64,000 nucleotides of DNA from contig JAPEIS010000013.1 in assembly GCA_029531795.1 (NCBI GenBank), positions 1,116,001 to 1,180,000 on the forward strand, read 5' to 3'. This stretch comes from Sclerotinia nivalis. Lineage: Eukaryota > Ascomycota > Leotiomycetes > Helotiales > Sclerotiniaceae. The notes beneath the pieces were generated by a model, which saw only the letters and a list, made by a program, of their open reading frames with translations, ran no database searches and had not been told where the DNA came from. Positions 12,347-24,450 of the stretch are shown here, piece after piece (the stretch's first letter is position 1; each line of letters opens with the position of its first letter). Position numbers and translations under genes: made by a program.

Positions 12347-13418
12347 ATGGTTAAGAAGAGAGTTCGCGATCCCGAAGAACTTCCTGATGCGCCTATTCAT
12401 AGTGCAGGGGAAGAAAATGATAGTGGGAGTGATGTGAGTTTGGCTTTTGTTTGATGAGTTGGAGGGGAGGATGAAAAGGGAATTTAGGATAGGAATTGGA
12501 TTTGCGCTATGCATTTCCTACTTTATTTTTTCATTAACTGCAAATTATGTTGCAACGAGTCACCGGATCCCACACTAATAAATATGCAATCACCAGGGCG
12601 AAGATATCCTCAACGTCGACTTTGAATGGTTCAACTTCTGCGAAATCGATTTCCACGGCGTCAAGAGTCTCATTCGACAATTGTTCGATGTGGATAGTCA
12701 GTTATTGGATTTGAGTGGATTGGCCGATGAAGTCGTCAAGCAGGGCACGATTGGTAGTACGGTGAAGGTTGATGGGGAGGGAACCGACGCGTATGCTTTT
12801 ATGACGGTGGTGAATTTACATCAGGGGAATACGCAGTCGGGGGATAAGGGAAATAGAGAGGTGGGAGAGGCGGTTAAGGGTCTACGGGGTTATTTGGCAA
12901 GTCAGGCGAAGGAGGGTGGGTTGGTTCAGAGGGTTGTTAATGGAGGGGGGAAGTTGGGAGGCGATGTGGGTGTGGTGTTGGCGGAGAGGTTGATTAATGC
13001 CCCGGCGGAGGTGGCGCCGCCTATGTATGGGATGTTGGTTGATGAGTTGGAGGCGGCGGTGGAAGATGAGGAACCGTATGATTTTGCCTATTATTTGGTT
13101 GTGTCGAGAGGATATCGAGAGGTGGAATCGAGGTTGGATAGGGAGGAGCAGGGTCCCAAGAGTAAGAAGAGTAAGGGGAAGGCGAGGGCGTCGGGGGAGT
13201 TGTTTTATTTTCATCCCGAGGATGAGGTGCTTAAAAGGTTTAGTTGTGCGTATGAGGAGTTTGATTATAAGAAGGATGAGGGGGAGGGCATGGCGGATAG
13301 TAAGAGGGCTTTTCAGGAAATGGGGATTAGAGCAGTGGGAGAACTTATTCTGATTGAAAAGGCTAAGTGGGAGGAATGTGTTAAAGCTTTGGGGGAGTAT
13401 TTGGGTGCGCCGAGTTGA
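12347..13418 (+). CDS. BCP1: Bcp1/BCCIP family protein (nuclear export and ribosomal protein chaperone)
   Basis: Two exons, 12347-12433 and 12597-13418, across a 163-nt intron (gtgagt...ccag) encode 302 aa, the normal length for fungal Bcp1 (about 280-300). The start MVKKRVRDPEELPDAP leads to an acidic stretch (EENDSGSDGEDI). Then comes the family hallmark block with VDFEWFNF, the DFHGVKSLIRQL helix, and later AYAFMTVVNL, PPMYGMLVDELE and ELFYFHPEDEVL. In yeast Bcp1 is needed for nuclear export of the PI4P 5-kinase Mss4 and chaperones ribosomal protein Rpl23. A basic Lys/Arg/Ser-rich insert (SKKSKGKARA) could act as a nuclear signal. The second exon is rich in GGTG/GGAG codons compared with its neighbours. 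Confidence 0.93.
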
Positions 13419-13656
13419 GGGGTGGTAAAAGAAATGAAATAAATAAATTCAATAATAATATCATGCATGACTTGGAAGTGTTTTATGTATTCCTTTATAC
13501 TCGGTCTTCCCCTCTGACCTTCTACTTTCTCGATTTTGCAATCTATCCAGGTATACTTCTATTTTGATCATCCCCCGTCCATCTATTTTACTTCTCTCTC
13601 CTTTAACCGCTGCATGAACCTCCAACTATTCATTTTTTATCAAGTTTTCTCCTACC

Positions 13657-14537
13657 CTACTCCTTCTCTAACCTCTGCATCAAATACTCCACCTCCACCA
13701 CCTTAGTCAAAGGAATCACAAAATCCCTATACAATCCCTCTACCGCCTCCACATTAATCTTGCCCTGCGGTTCTTCCCCATTTCCTTTCCCATTATTCAA
13801 ACTCGGATCCGTTCCATAAGTTCTAGCCTTCAATCTCAATCTCTCCAATACCTGCAACTCGACCTTCTCATTCGTGATTGCGCGTCCTAATCCCTCGCGA
13901 TCTCCCGCTTGTATCATTTTCGTAAACGCTTCTTCCTCAGCTCGAAACTTGCTCTCCGCGACGAATTTCCCAAAATGTATGCGTCGGGATAACGCTTGTA
14001 GACAGTTTATGTCACATGTAGCAGCTGATCCATAATTTTCCTCTTTTTCTCCGCGGTCTGAACGCCCTGTTTGGAGACAGGCTTTGGGGAGGAATGCCTT
14101 GATATAATGGTCCTTGATCTCGGTATTGACGTTTACGTCATTTGAATGTAGGATGGTGGGATAATGAAGCGGTTGAAGAATGGGCTCTTTGAGAGCATCA
14201 GGGAAGAAGGGATATTCGTCTGGGGATTGGAAACGGCGGATGAGGGAATCGAGGGTTTCGCGGGAGCGGAGGAGCCAGTCGAGGAAACTGAGGGAGCTGT
14301 CGGGAAGGGGGAGTGCGCCGGGAATATAGATTGTGGGGTTGAGGGGGAATTGAACTCGTTCGATTAGATGGAAGGTTATGGTGTCTTCGAGGCGGCTGGA
14401 GAGGTGTTAGCTGGGGATTTGGAGAGATGGATGGGGAGGAGGAAGGGGGAGGGGAGTGGTAAATACATCAGTTGGAAACGGATATTGGCTAGATCAAGAG
14501 CTTTAGAAGCATCGGAAAGATCGATCGCAGCGTCCAT
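13657..14537 (-). CDS. ARO7: Chorismate mutase (Aro7)
   Basis: Exons 14467-14537 and 13657-14395 across a 70-nt intron encode 269 aa, matching eukaryotic all-helical (AroQ) chorismate mutase. The product starts [14 protein letters not shown] and has the catalytic block [19 protein letters not shown], with [11 protein letters not shown] after it. Further on are the allosteric-region motifs [38 protein letters not shown] and the C-terminal [21 protein letters not shown]. The enzyme converts chorismate to prephenate, the branch point to phenylalanine and tyrosine; the yeast enzyme is inhibited by Tyr and activated by Trp. A TCGG-N2-CCGG site at 14733-14742, 196 bp before the start, is the same kind of site found in front of the NRPS cluster genes 10-20 kb away. 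Confidence 0.95.
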
Positions 14538-15291
14538 TATGAAGTTTTATAAATATTATATATCAATGGAACTATTCAACTGCTCAACAAGTAAATATGA
14601 GATTTGGAAGTTCAACCGTTCTTGTATGACCGAGTTCAGCTGTGAGTACAATTCAAGAATGTAAGAACTGCATCTCAATTTATGTTTGAAAACTGAAAAG
14701 AAGATAAGAAGGTATTTGTTTTCAATACGTTCTCGGATCCGGAGAACTTGATTATGTTAAGGTTACCTCGTGTGTTCTATTGAATGCCATGAAACTTTAA
14801 TTTTGGTGGTGATACAGTCATAGTTATTAGAATATGGAATATGGGCGAGAATGGTGGGGAGGAGCTCCAGAGTTTGGCCTTGTAGAGTTACATGCAAAAA
14901 AAACCTTGTGCTGTCATTTTGTGCAAGGACCAGATCTTGTATAAAGGTTGTGCATAGATATTCCCCTACTACGTGTGACGTTGTGACCCCATAGACAAGT
15001 GCATTCCGTACCTTTATCCAATTTTATGATATGCATTACGATTTTTATGCACATCTTTCCACCTATCAATCAAAACATCAATTACGGAACCGCCAAATCT
15101 ATCATATCTTCAAGATCTTAACCTTAACAGAATGAACAAATTAAAAAACTTCTAAAATTCTTTACCAAAACACACTATTTGTGCCAACACACACATTCAA
15201 GGGGAACCAACCAAATACTCGTTTCTCATTTTTTGCTGCATTGAATTATCAATCACAAGAGAAGTTATCTTATCATTGAATTGACTTTTGT
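14538..15291. other. Divergent promoter region ARO7 / MDV1
   Basis: 754 bp between the divergent start codons of chorismate mutase and Mdv1. It carries one TCGG-N2-CCGG site at 14733-14742. The plus-strand open frame at 14368-14664 is the reverse side of ARO7 and has no merit. Nothing else recognised. Confidence 0.55.
14733..14742. promoter_or_regulatory. TCGG-N2-CCGG site upstream of ARO7
   Basis: TCGGATCCGG, 196 bp before the chorismate mutase start, embedded in a longer near-palindrome (GTTCTCGGATCCGGAGAAC, 14731-14749). Identical to the sites in the P450 and FAD-monooxygenase promoters of the NRPS cluster. CGG half-sites in this arrangement are typical targets of Zn2Cys6 dimers; binding here is inference. 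Confidence 0.45.
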
Positions 15292-17567
15292 ATGGCTGGC
15301 TCCAGTAGCCGCAATGCCTCTTCATTTGGGGCAGAAGAGGATGAAGATGGGGCTCTGATATCTGTATGTTTATGCGGTGTTCTTAGTTCTACTGCATTTT
15401 TCCTACCTTGCATATTCTTTAAATTTTTATCCAATTTACAATAATTGCGCTAATGGGTATCTATCTCAATCAGACCCGAGGGCTAGAAGCTTTTGGTAGA
15501 AAAGTTACAACTACAGCTGGTCATTTAATAGGGCCTATCGATCCCACCTCTAGCACCCACTATCAGAATGCCATGAGTGATTTACATAAACAACTTCGCA
15601 GACCCAATCTTCAACGAAGCGTCTTCTCGTTTGCGAAAACTACACCTACCGATTTGGTGCGCTCAAAGTTGTCGACGTCGGAGATTCAATATAGGGCGCT
15701 GACGTTCTTGCCGGATGAGTTGTTGAGGAATATACCCGAGAATGAAAATAGTTATTCCTTGTTTCAGGGATTTCAAGCGACGTTGCCCGAGGCAGGGGAG
15801 GAGAAGGGTAAAAAACACAGAAGGAGAATTTCGAGGGGAAGGAAACTTATCGATAATGCAAGTGAGGGGGGTTCGGAGGGGGATGGACCACCTAGTGTGG
15901 CGAAGTTGAAAAAAGAAAAGGATGCTCTCAATCATCAATTGGAGATGATGGGTATTAGGAAGAACATGGCAAGTAGTGAGATTCATGGAATTGATAATAA
16001 AATCGCAAATCTAAATTCTATGAGGAGAATAGTCTTGGATAGGTTGGCGGGGTTGGAACAGGAAGAGTCAATGTTGGAGCATGAGAGTGAGTATACTGGT
16101 GAATATTGAAGTGCGGGTAACTAACTTCGGAATAGTTTTAGATGTGGAGAATCGATTAGAGGAGGCTCAAGAACAAATCGAAGATGCGGAAGCATTGGGA
16201 AAATCTATTGTTGGGGCTGATGAAGGAGATGATGTCGAGAATTCAGGAATGGATTCTTCATTCATGTCGGAATCGATTTACGAGAAACTTCCCTCGAGCG
16301 CAAGTACATCTTCCTCTAAAGGATCAAGAAGACATAAAACAATTCGAAGGAAATCTATGCCAATTTTACATGAACATTTCGAACCTGGGTCTTCAATTCG
16401 AGAAATTCAAGCACATGATGATATGGTTACAGCTCTCGATTTCGATGTACCATTTGGTACAATGGTTTCCTCGGCTTTAGATGATACAGTCCGAGTATGG
16501 GATATGAATGCGGGTAGATGTATAGGACTTCTCGAGGGACATACTGCATCTGTACGAACTCTTCAAGTTGAAGATAATATCGTCGCCACTGGATCTATGG
16601 ATGCTACAATTCGATTATGGGATTTAAGCAAAGCTCGTTATGATCATCAAGATAAAATCAAGGAAGAACAGGAAGAGGGGGAAGAAGCAGATCATCTTGC
16701 TTTGAGAGAAGCTTTGGAACGTGAACAACCAATACATATCCCACAAGGAACAATGCAGGATTGTCCACTATTCACATTAGAAGCTCATGTTGATGAAGTA
16801 ACAGCTCTTCATTTCCGTGGCGATACCCTTATATCTGGTTCGGCTGATAAAACATTAAGGCAATGGGATTTAGAAAAAGGAAGATGTGTACAAACATTGG
16901 ATGTTATGTGGGCAGCAGCACAAGCTTCGGCAACAATGGGTTCTACTGAGGGTACATGGCGACAAACTGGACGTTTACCAGATGCAACAGCCGATTTTGT
17001 AGGCGCGGTACAAGTTTTTGATGCGGCTCTTGCTTGTGGTACTGCTGATGGAATGGTTCGCTTATGGGATTTGAGAAGTGGTCAAGTGCATAGGAGTTTA
17101 GTGGGACATACAGGTCCAGTTACTTGTTTGCAATTTGATGATGTGCATTTGGTTACTGGAAGTTTGGATAGGAGTATTAGAGTATGTTCCTACACTTTCA
17201 TTTTCATATTTTTTTTATTTCACGATATATGTCTAGTAGATGTATCGGAGGAATATATTGACATCAATAACTAACAACAAAACAGATCTGGGATCTCCGA
17301 ACAGGAGCAATCTATGATGCATATGCATATGATGCACCTATCACAAGTATGATGTTTGATACTAGACGCATTGTAGCAGCTGCTGGGGAGGATATGGTTA
17401 AGGTGTATGATAAAACGGATGGAAGACATTGGGATTGTGGTGCTGGGGCTCAAAGGGAGGGAAGTGAAGAGGTGGTTGAGAGGAATATTATAGAGAAGTG
17501 TAGGGTTAAAGATGGGTATATGGTGGAGGGAAGGAGAAGTGGTATGGTGGGGATTTGGAGTTGTTAG
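15292..17567 (+). CDS. MDV1: Mitochondrial division protein 1 (Mdv1), WD-repeat adaptor
   Basis: Four exons, 15292-15363, 15474-16086, 16136-17181 and 17286-17567, with consensus splice sites, encode 670 aa, the usual size in filamentous fungi. The N-terminal half carries the Fis1-binding region ([20 protein letters not shown]). A coiled coil follows, about residues 200-300 ([33 protein letters not shown]). The C-terminal half is a seven-bladed WD40 propeller ([60 protein letters not shown]). Mdv1 links outer-membrane Fis1 to the dynamin Dnm1 during mitochondrial fission. The third junction restores the WD repeat ([12 protein letters not shown]), which confirms the intron at 17182-17285. A conserved cytosolic gene unrelated to the metabolite cluster. 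Confidence 0.93.
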
Positions 17568-18240
17568 ATATTTGGGGATGGGTGGTGTAGAGGAGAGGGT
17601 GGATCAGATGAGACGAGATGGAAGCGCTTGCCACGAGAGATGAAATGGGAAGTGGTATTCACTTCTTCAAAGTTGGGCTAACTCCGGTTGAGGTGACCAG
17701 AGAATAAAATGGGGAGGGATACGGATGGATGTGAATGTTGTGGATGAATCCATAGGCCATGCATATCATATATACATACGAATCAATGAATGAACGAATG
17801 AACGAATAAATACATGCGGAGCATACTGTCGTTCTCGGCCGTGGAACTGAATAAAAGGAACAATGATGATAAATGGTATCTAGATATGGATATAGTGCCC
17901 AGCTATGGTTCTATTCACATAAGATAATGGGGTTGGTCGGACTATATCATCTTTTCATAGGAATGGAATAGGATTCCCGTGGGTAGTTTGTTTGGGATTG
18001 AGTTACTAGCTTTTGCATCGCCGAGCAATAACAGGAGATTAGATTTTCATCCCAAGCGAGACGTCACCAATTAGAATTGAGATGAGCGAGCCCGAAGAAT
18101 CCGGAGATGAACTCTCAATCTCAATCCGAATCTACAGCCGGCAGGTCAGTTGATGCCGCGGATATGAGCGATGAGCGATGAGCTGCGTCTGGGTGCTGAG
18201 GTTGCTGGGGGTAGTTATCTTAGGAGAGCTTGAATTTGAT

Positions 18241-18270
18241 GATTTGGTGATTTGGTGATTTGGTGATTTG
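18241..18270. repeat. Short tandem repeat, 8-nt unit GATTTGGT
   Basis: Almost four perfect head-to-tail copies of GATTTGGT at 18241-18270. Nearby low-complexity stretches based on GATGAGC (about 18160-18180) and GTGAGGA (18287-18362) make the surrounding 250 bp one simple-sequence island. Confidence 0.9.
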
Positions 18271-19461
18271 TTGCAGAAAGATAGGGAGTGAGGAGTGAGG
18301 AGAACTGAGATTTGAATATCTTGAACGATTGTTTGGTTGTAGAAGTGAGGAGTGAGGAGTGAGAAATAAGAAATGAGAAATGAGAGATCTGAGAATTTTT
18401 AGGGCTCTGTGTTGGGTTTGAGATATGAGGAGAAGGAGAAGGAGAAGATATTCCTGACGATTAGATTGTTGATGACTAAATCGTCCCTTGGATTTTCCTC
18501 GGGAGCTACATTAAGAATTCGTGTGGGCTATCCTTGAAAAGATCGTAATCGTACCTAGTAGTTCGCTTTGCAAATGCCGAAGATATAATATAGGGGTTTG
18601 AGTAGAATTAGAATGCTGGATTGATATATTTCTTTTTCTTCTTCTTTCCCCTTCCTTACCTTATTATTGTCATCTTCTTCTGGCGGAGATAAGCAATTTG
18701 AGTTTTGAGACGAGGAGATTCGAAGATTGCTGGGTTACTAGGTATTCTTTGGAGGAGATGGTGTTTTTTTGTGGGTACGGTAAGATCTTACTATTCTGGT
18801 TTTGTGCGGCTTTGTTTTGATATTGGGATTAGGGGGTTTGGGATATTGATATTGCTTGGTGGATGATAATAGTAAGTTGAACTTGATGTCATTTTATTCT
18901 CCAACATACATATATATCGATTCTATACATGGCTCATAACTACAATACTCCCAATTTACAAAATCCCCGGCTTGGTAAATCTACCAACACAATGCTAGAT
19001 AATCCTCGAGGGATAAAAAATTTTGTTCAGAAAGTCATCGAGAACCTTTCCATCGATATGTATGCCCGGGTCTTGAAGATTTTCGAAGGACTGACATCGG
19101 AGTCAAGTCAAGTAAATCATCGAGATCTTTCAGAAATCTGGATTTATTTGAGCTGGTTTCTGGGGGAAGTGTGTCTATATATATGCCAGTAGTGGGGGCT
19201 GGAGTTTGGTGGTAGGACGGAGGCTTTTGGATATGGTAATTGTTTTGGATATTGAGATCGTTTTGGCTAGTGAGGTCGGGGAATCAAATAATCCGGATTA
19301 GTAGACTGGATTCGAATGCACGATTTTCGGATAGTTTCCTATGTTTGGGAAGGAATTAATTTCTTAGGATGGTGCGATTGTTTTAATTGAATTTTGGGTT
19401 TCAAAATATTTTCATCTTTTAAATCAATTCAATCTCCCCAATAGATCCAGGAATTTAAAAC

Positions 19462-19557
19462 TTCTCATTTGGGACTGCGGTCTGGACTATTAGATACCCA
19501 AAGAACTAATTTCAAAAGACCCCAATCAGACTGCAGTCCGGACTATTCAAAACACTG
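19462..19557. repeat. Two adjacent remnants of the TIR element end
   Basis: Two stretches resemble the terminal inverted repeat of the element at 50440-51462. The first is 19462-19500 (core CTGCGGTCTGGACTATTAGA) and the second about 19520-19557 (core CTGCAGTCCGGACTATTCAA, closing ACACTG). They differ from each other and from the 50-kb copy mostly by C/T and A/G changes. They sit at the edge of a very AT-rich stretch (19600-19800). Confidence 0.55.
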
Positions 19558-21826
19558 TCCCAATCTTGCCGATATTGTGGTCTTAATCTATGTCATGTTG
19601 CCGGTTCGAGAGCAGAGTGAATCAGTGGAATATTCTTTTAAAAAAAAATTCAGATATATAATTAAGGAAGATAATTCTCTAATAAATAAAATATCTTAGT
19701 TATAATATTTGGGATATATCATCTATTATCATTCATGACCTCATAATTAATCGAGGTATCAATATATTCTTTTGCCGGAATCAATTTATAATTATAGTGT
19801 AATGCTGTAAATATCCAAGTGTCTTTCCCGAGTGTTTCCTTTTCTCGTTGAATATGCTAGAGAAGGATTTCATTATTTGCGGATTATACTGATCATGATC
19901 GTCCTGATCGATGGACTGAGTGACAGTATTTGAACTGCTGGAATTTGGATTGAGATTGAATTTGCTCGTTTTGATGTAGGAGCACTGATGTTTTTATGTT
20001 CTTCGAAGTTTTCAATTTGGGGTTGTATTTGGAAACATTCCATACCACGGAATCGATTATTTATGGAGGTTAGGATAATTGATGAGAGAGTTATCTACAA
20101 AATTTCCCCTGGGGATTTATTAAGTGTTTTGATGGTGGTTGTGCTGTACAAAAAAATAACAAAATGGACAATGACTTGTGTGAGATCTCAAGTTTGACTT
20201 TCTCCGTTATTTTTAAGGGAGAAACGGTGCTTTGGAATAAGCTCACTCTGTCTAGGTTCTTGCAGAATAGTAGTCAAATAGCTCCTCATAATGATGTAAA
20301 GTATTCCTCATATCTTACTTAGTCTTGAGTGATGATGAACTTAAGTCCATGCATTGAAGAGTATCATGAAACATTTAAAGCAGCTAATGCACTATTTGCT
20401 TAGGCGAAAGGAGAAAAGGGGGAATAAATTAGCGAATCTTCGGAAAGGGAACTCGGAATCTCGAAAGCCTAATTTCATCTGTCCATCGTATATACCGCAT
20501 CAATATTGAATTCAAGAGCAAGCATTGAAAATTATCAAATGGTATGAAGTCTGATGGATTTTTTGATTGTTTGAATTCAGATTTGGACATCATACAAGTG
20601 CTATGAGGTTTTTGATTCCAGATAGTTGATCCGGCTGTCTGTACTCTACCCGGAACCAAATAGTGATTTGTATTGAATTTTATATTTGGAATATAAAACA
20701 TACATCTATATTCACTTGAAGCATATTACTGATTCTTTATCAACACTCGCACCACTCGATAGTCACCCATTCAGAACATACCCTCTTTATTAGATACCAT
20801 AAAAAGGTCTACATTTTCATCCTTTACTTTCCTCACACCATCCAGTTTCTGGAAAGATGAGTACGTATCCGGATCCATGGATATTAACCGACATTGTGTA
20901 AATTGAAGTTACCGATTGATACACCCTCATCATACCATTACCGAAAAGACCTGATCTATCCGAATGGGTAAGGTTGCATCTGAGATATCCGGCACAGTAT
21001 AAAAATAAGCTCACAGCTGCATAGATTGCGCAACCACACCTCCTCGCATTAGTTCCACCACATCCCTGATATCTCAATGCCCGAATCAGTATATACGCAG
21101 GCAAGCCACATTTACAGAGCAGGCCGCCACAGAAAAATCTAAAATATAAGCAAGATGAGGTGATGTGACGTAAGCACACCAGTTGGCAGGATCCAATCGG
21201 TGCTATCCGTCGTGCGGCCTGGAAAAAATCCAGAAGGATGCATTGCATGCCCCTTGTAAATGTATATGGGAATTTCCCGAATATCAGGTGTTGTGAGGAA
21301 TATGCGGCGAGCATGCATCATTATCAAATACATCAGGGATAATAGCCACAATAACGATGCATGGAAGGACCTTTCACTGGTGAAAAAAGGTGATTCACCG
21401 TTACATCTTGGCATCTACTCCTATGAATAACCATAAGAACTGCGCATTTTCATTTTCCTATACGAAATGGCGCAAAGTATTCCGTGATAATGCATAAATA
21501 GGTAAGAAAACTTATTCCGCCGTATTACCAACGATGGCGCTATGCATCACCCATATATTTCCATGCAATTGTCAGCCATGCGCTGAAATCAGCTTACTCA
21601 TATCTCCAAAGATTTTCGGCAATCAAGATTGATTGCATCATGTAAAATCTGAGCTAATAAGCTGAATAATATGAGTATATTTTCTGGGATTCTAAGCTAT
21701 AATGTTGTTGTCAATACTAAGATCATCGTTTCATCCTGTTTTTCGGTAAGGTTACTTTTGGGATGAATGATGGAATGCTACAGTATATGTATGCCTGTTT
21801 CTTAATCTTGGAAGCGATAAATAAGC

Positions 21827-22140
21827 TTTGAGATCTATATCCTGGGATTTAATTTAGAAACGATGTCATCTATCTCATTACCTATTACTATTCACGATTA
21901 CTATACTCAAGTATAATGAATATTAATCCATTACCTCGGTGAAAAAATCTGTGGGATGGGATACTTAGCTCATCAGCCATACGTTTTGAGATCTGTATGC
22001 ATGAATGGGATCTCGAATGGAAGACGATGTCATCTAATATATTATAATATTACTTACTATTCATAATATATTAACCGATCCTCACCTCGGTAGAGAATAA
22101 TGTAAGACAAGTTTTCAGTTAGGCCATCAGCTATAAGCCC
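21827..22140. repeat. Diverged tandem duplication, unit about 158 bp
   Basis: The block starting TTTGAGATCT at 21827 recurs, in the same order, from 21985. Shared blocks in both copies include TTTGAGATCT, ACGATGTCATCTA, TATTACT..ACTATTCA, CACCTCGGT or TACCTCGGT, and CATCAGC near the end. The offset is 158 bp, and the copies differ by many substitutions and small indels. Function unknown. Confidence 0.6.
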
Positions 22141-23396
22141 GGTTGAAAAATGAAAGGAGTTGAGACATTTTGATGTTAACGTTTAGCATTCAAGGCAGAA
22201 TGTCTGGAATCCTGAGGGTCAGGCAACTTCCTCGGCGGATTTAGCCACTGTCATTCCTGTGTAGTAGGTATGCAGGAAATTAATGCATATATGTTGTACA
22301 GAAAATCTCTTAGCTATGGAAATTCCCACCTTAATTCTCACCTTAATTCACAGGCTCTTTTTGGTGGCTATCGATGTGGCTAATTGAGGGAGTGAGAAGG
22401 ATGCCCATATAATCTTATATACACTTAATTAGGCATCTTAGTTTTGCAGCGTAATATGGTTACCTATATACCCATGATAACCGCAGCTTCATTCTTAATA
22501 TATTTCAATATACAATGTAACCGTAAATAATTTTATTACAGTCGATGGATATTGAACCTGTGTGCATTGAGAGATAGTGGGAAGTATCTATATATCTAAG
22601 TATTTTGTACTTGAGCGTGAGAGTGACAATAAATACTGATCCAGGGCTCTTTTGAGTTTTGTAATTGGAATGAGTATAGTTTAAATATTTTAACGAGGAA
22701 CAATTGGAGGGCAAGTCTGGTGGGCTCAGTCCCTGGGAGTGTAGAGCTCTCATGCTGACGCCAGGAATAATGAACATTAGTCGATCTGCACGTAGCGCTT
22801 TTATTTTCCTGTCAGAGTGCTGCATTGCATTACATTGCCGCACCCTTATCCCTCATTCTTCATTTAGCCAATTTAAATACCCATCTTGAAGCGGAGGATT
22901 GCAATTGCATCCAAAAGATTAAAATTCTACCTCTCCTAAAAAACGTGACGAAAGCAAGAGTAATCTGAAAGTATAAAAATCACAAACGCTAAATGACATC
23001 ATATTCCATCCAAAACATATGAAGCACCAATCAACAAATCAGCTTTACACAGTAGAAATCATTTGTTAAAAAAAAAGTAGATATATATTCCCTAATAAAC
23101 TAATAATACAAGAAACCAAAACCCCATTTCGAAAACCCCATTTCTACAGTCCTTTCTTTAATAAAACACCAAACAGTATCTGCGCGAGCAGTGATATCTA
23201 AGCCATCTAGACAGAAAGCAAAGCGAAGAAGGTATAAAAAAACAAGCGCAAACTTCCCCCCTCTCCAAATAACCGAAAATGAGAACAAACCACCCAGCTA
23301 GCCAAAATAAAACATTATGAAAAAACCACCCCTCAAATATTTTACTTCCTCCTTGCAATCCCAATTAAGCCCTCTCCCTCATACATCACTAATAAC

Positions 23397-24062
23397 CTAG
23401 TAAGAGAAAGGCCCAATAAGATTCCCACTAGTCTTCCCCTGACCCTTCAAAATATCCGTAACATTATTCATAGCACTCTCATGAAAGCCCTGAAAATCAA
23501 AATCCACGCTGAAACAAGCATAGATGTTCCACAACCAACTAGATGACTTCGATCCAATGGCATGCACATCGACGATATCCCAGGTGCCCCCCAGAATCCC
23601 GGGCGCTCCACTCGTCAAGTTGAAATAGAAGGGTGCGTCTCCCATTTGGAATTTCTGGAAGAACCCTGCGTTGTTGGGGTATGGTTTGTAGACGGTGAGT
23701 TCTTCGGTGATTGGGTAGATGCCCGCGCCGGGGATTTCGCCGAGGAGATGGCGTTTTGCGCCGGGGACGAATCCCGTGCCGGTGACGGATTCGGGACTGG
23801 TGCCGAACCAGGCGGTTTGGAGGAAATCGCCGATGATGGATTGTAGGTCAGAGGCCGAGGCGGGGATGATGGCTACTGAGGTGGAGACTTGGTAGTAGGT
23901 TCCTGCTGGGCAGGAACATGGTTGAGGTGTTGGGCCGCAGGCGGGAAGCTTGGGTGGTGATGGTGTTGGGCGGGGTCTGTAGTTGGAGTTGGCGACCGTC
24001 GCTGCTGGTAAAGCTAGAGCGGAAGCAATTAGAGGAGTGATTGCGAAGATTGAGAAACGCAT
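23397..24062 (-). CDS. Small secreted protein, function unknown
   Basis: A single exon encodes 221 aa. I chose the ATG at 24060-24062 because it gives a clean signal peptide (MRFSIFAITPLIASALALPA). The longer open frame upstream starts at a non-ATG codon or reads through low-complexity leader sequence. The mature part begins with a Pro-rich, Cys-containing segment (PPKLPACGPTPQPCSCPAG). It then folds into about 180 residues with two possible N-glycosylation sites (NLT, NVT) and motifs ITEELTVYKPYPN, GGTWDIVDVHA and SVDFDFQGFHESAMN. There is no catalytic motif I recognise; the pattern of strands could fit a START/SRPBCC-like lipid-binding fold, which is a guess. It faces away from the P450 gene and shows no TCGG-N2-CCGR site in its promoter. 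Confidence 0.75.
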   Translation of the reverse strand: MRFSIFAITPLIASALALPAATVANSNYRPRPTPSPPKLPACGPTPQPCSCPAGTYYQVSTSVAIIPASASDLQSIIGDFLQTAWFGTSPESVTGTGFVPGAKRHLLGEIPGAGIYPITEELTVYKPYPNNAGFFQKFQMGDAPFYFNLTSGAPGILGGTWDIVDVHAIGSKSSSWLWNIYACFSVDFDFQGFHESAMNNVTDILKGQGKTSGNLIGPFSY

Positions 24063-24450
24063 TTTGATTGTTTGGTCGGTTGTTACTTGATTGAAAGTTG
24101 GATAGGTTGAAGGCGGAAGGTGTGTTGTATGTGAAAGGTTTGTGTAAGACTTTGATAGAGATAGTTGGCTGTAGTAAGATCTGATGGTGATATGAAGACT
24201 TTTGTTGATGTTGTTGATGTTGGTGATCGTTGAGATGATGATGTTGATGATGATGAAAAGGAAGTTGATCTTAGGAAGCCAACATCCTCTTATACACTTC
24301 GACTCATACAATATCCTCGCCACAAATTCCATCACAGCCTCCAGCATCCTCGAAACCTCACAATAATTACTTGCGGCTCCGAGAACATTTCCCAAAGCTC
24401 AAAGCTCAAACGGCTCAGAATCCTTCGATTAGCTACCCAGAATTACGGCC

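Larger units (their letters stand above)
17568..23396. other. 5.8-kb AT-rich region without a convincing gene
   Basis: No open frame over 170 codons and none with recognisable domains. The ATG frame at 18929-19192 (87 aa) and the minus-strand frames at 20429-21414 look like chance frames. The segment contains short tandem repeats (18160-18400), two remnants of an inverted-repeat element (19462-19557), a diverged tandem duplication (21827-22140) and long AT-rich runs. It may be decayed transposon DNA or a heterochromatic spacer between the housekeeping block and the metabolite cluster. Confidence 0.6.

Noticed and set aside
13806..13815. TCGGATCCGT inside the ARO7 coding region as a further regulator site
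   Set aside because: It fails the last position of TCGG-N2-CCGR and lies within an exon.
14368..14664. Plus-strand frame over the ARO7 start
   Set aside because: It is the reverse strand of a chorismate mutase exon and intron.
18929..19192. ATG frame of 87 codons in the gene desert
   Set aside because: No domain, AT-driven composition, no splice partners; probably chance.
20429..21414. Overlapping minus-strand frames up to 165 codons
   Set aside because: Several start at non-ATG codons, frames overlap each other, and there is no recognisable motif; likely random frames in low-stop DNA.
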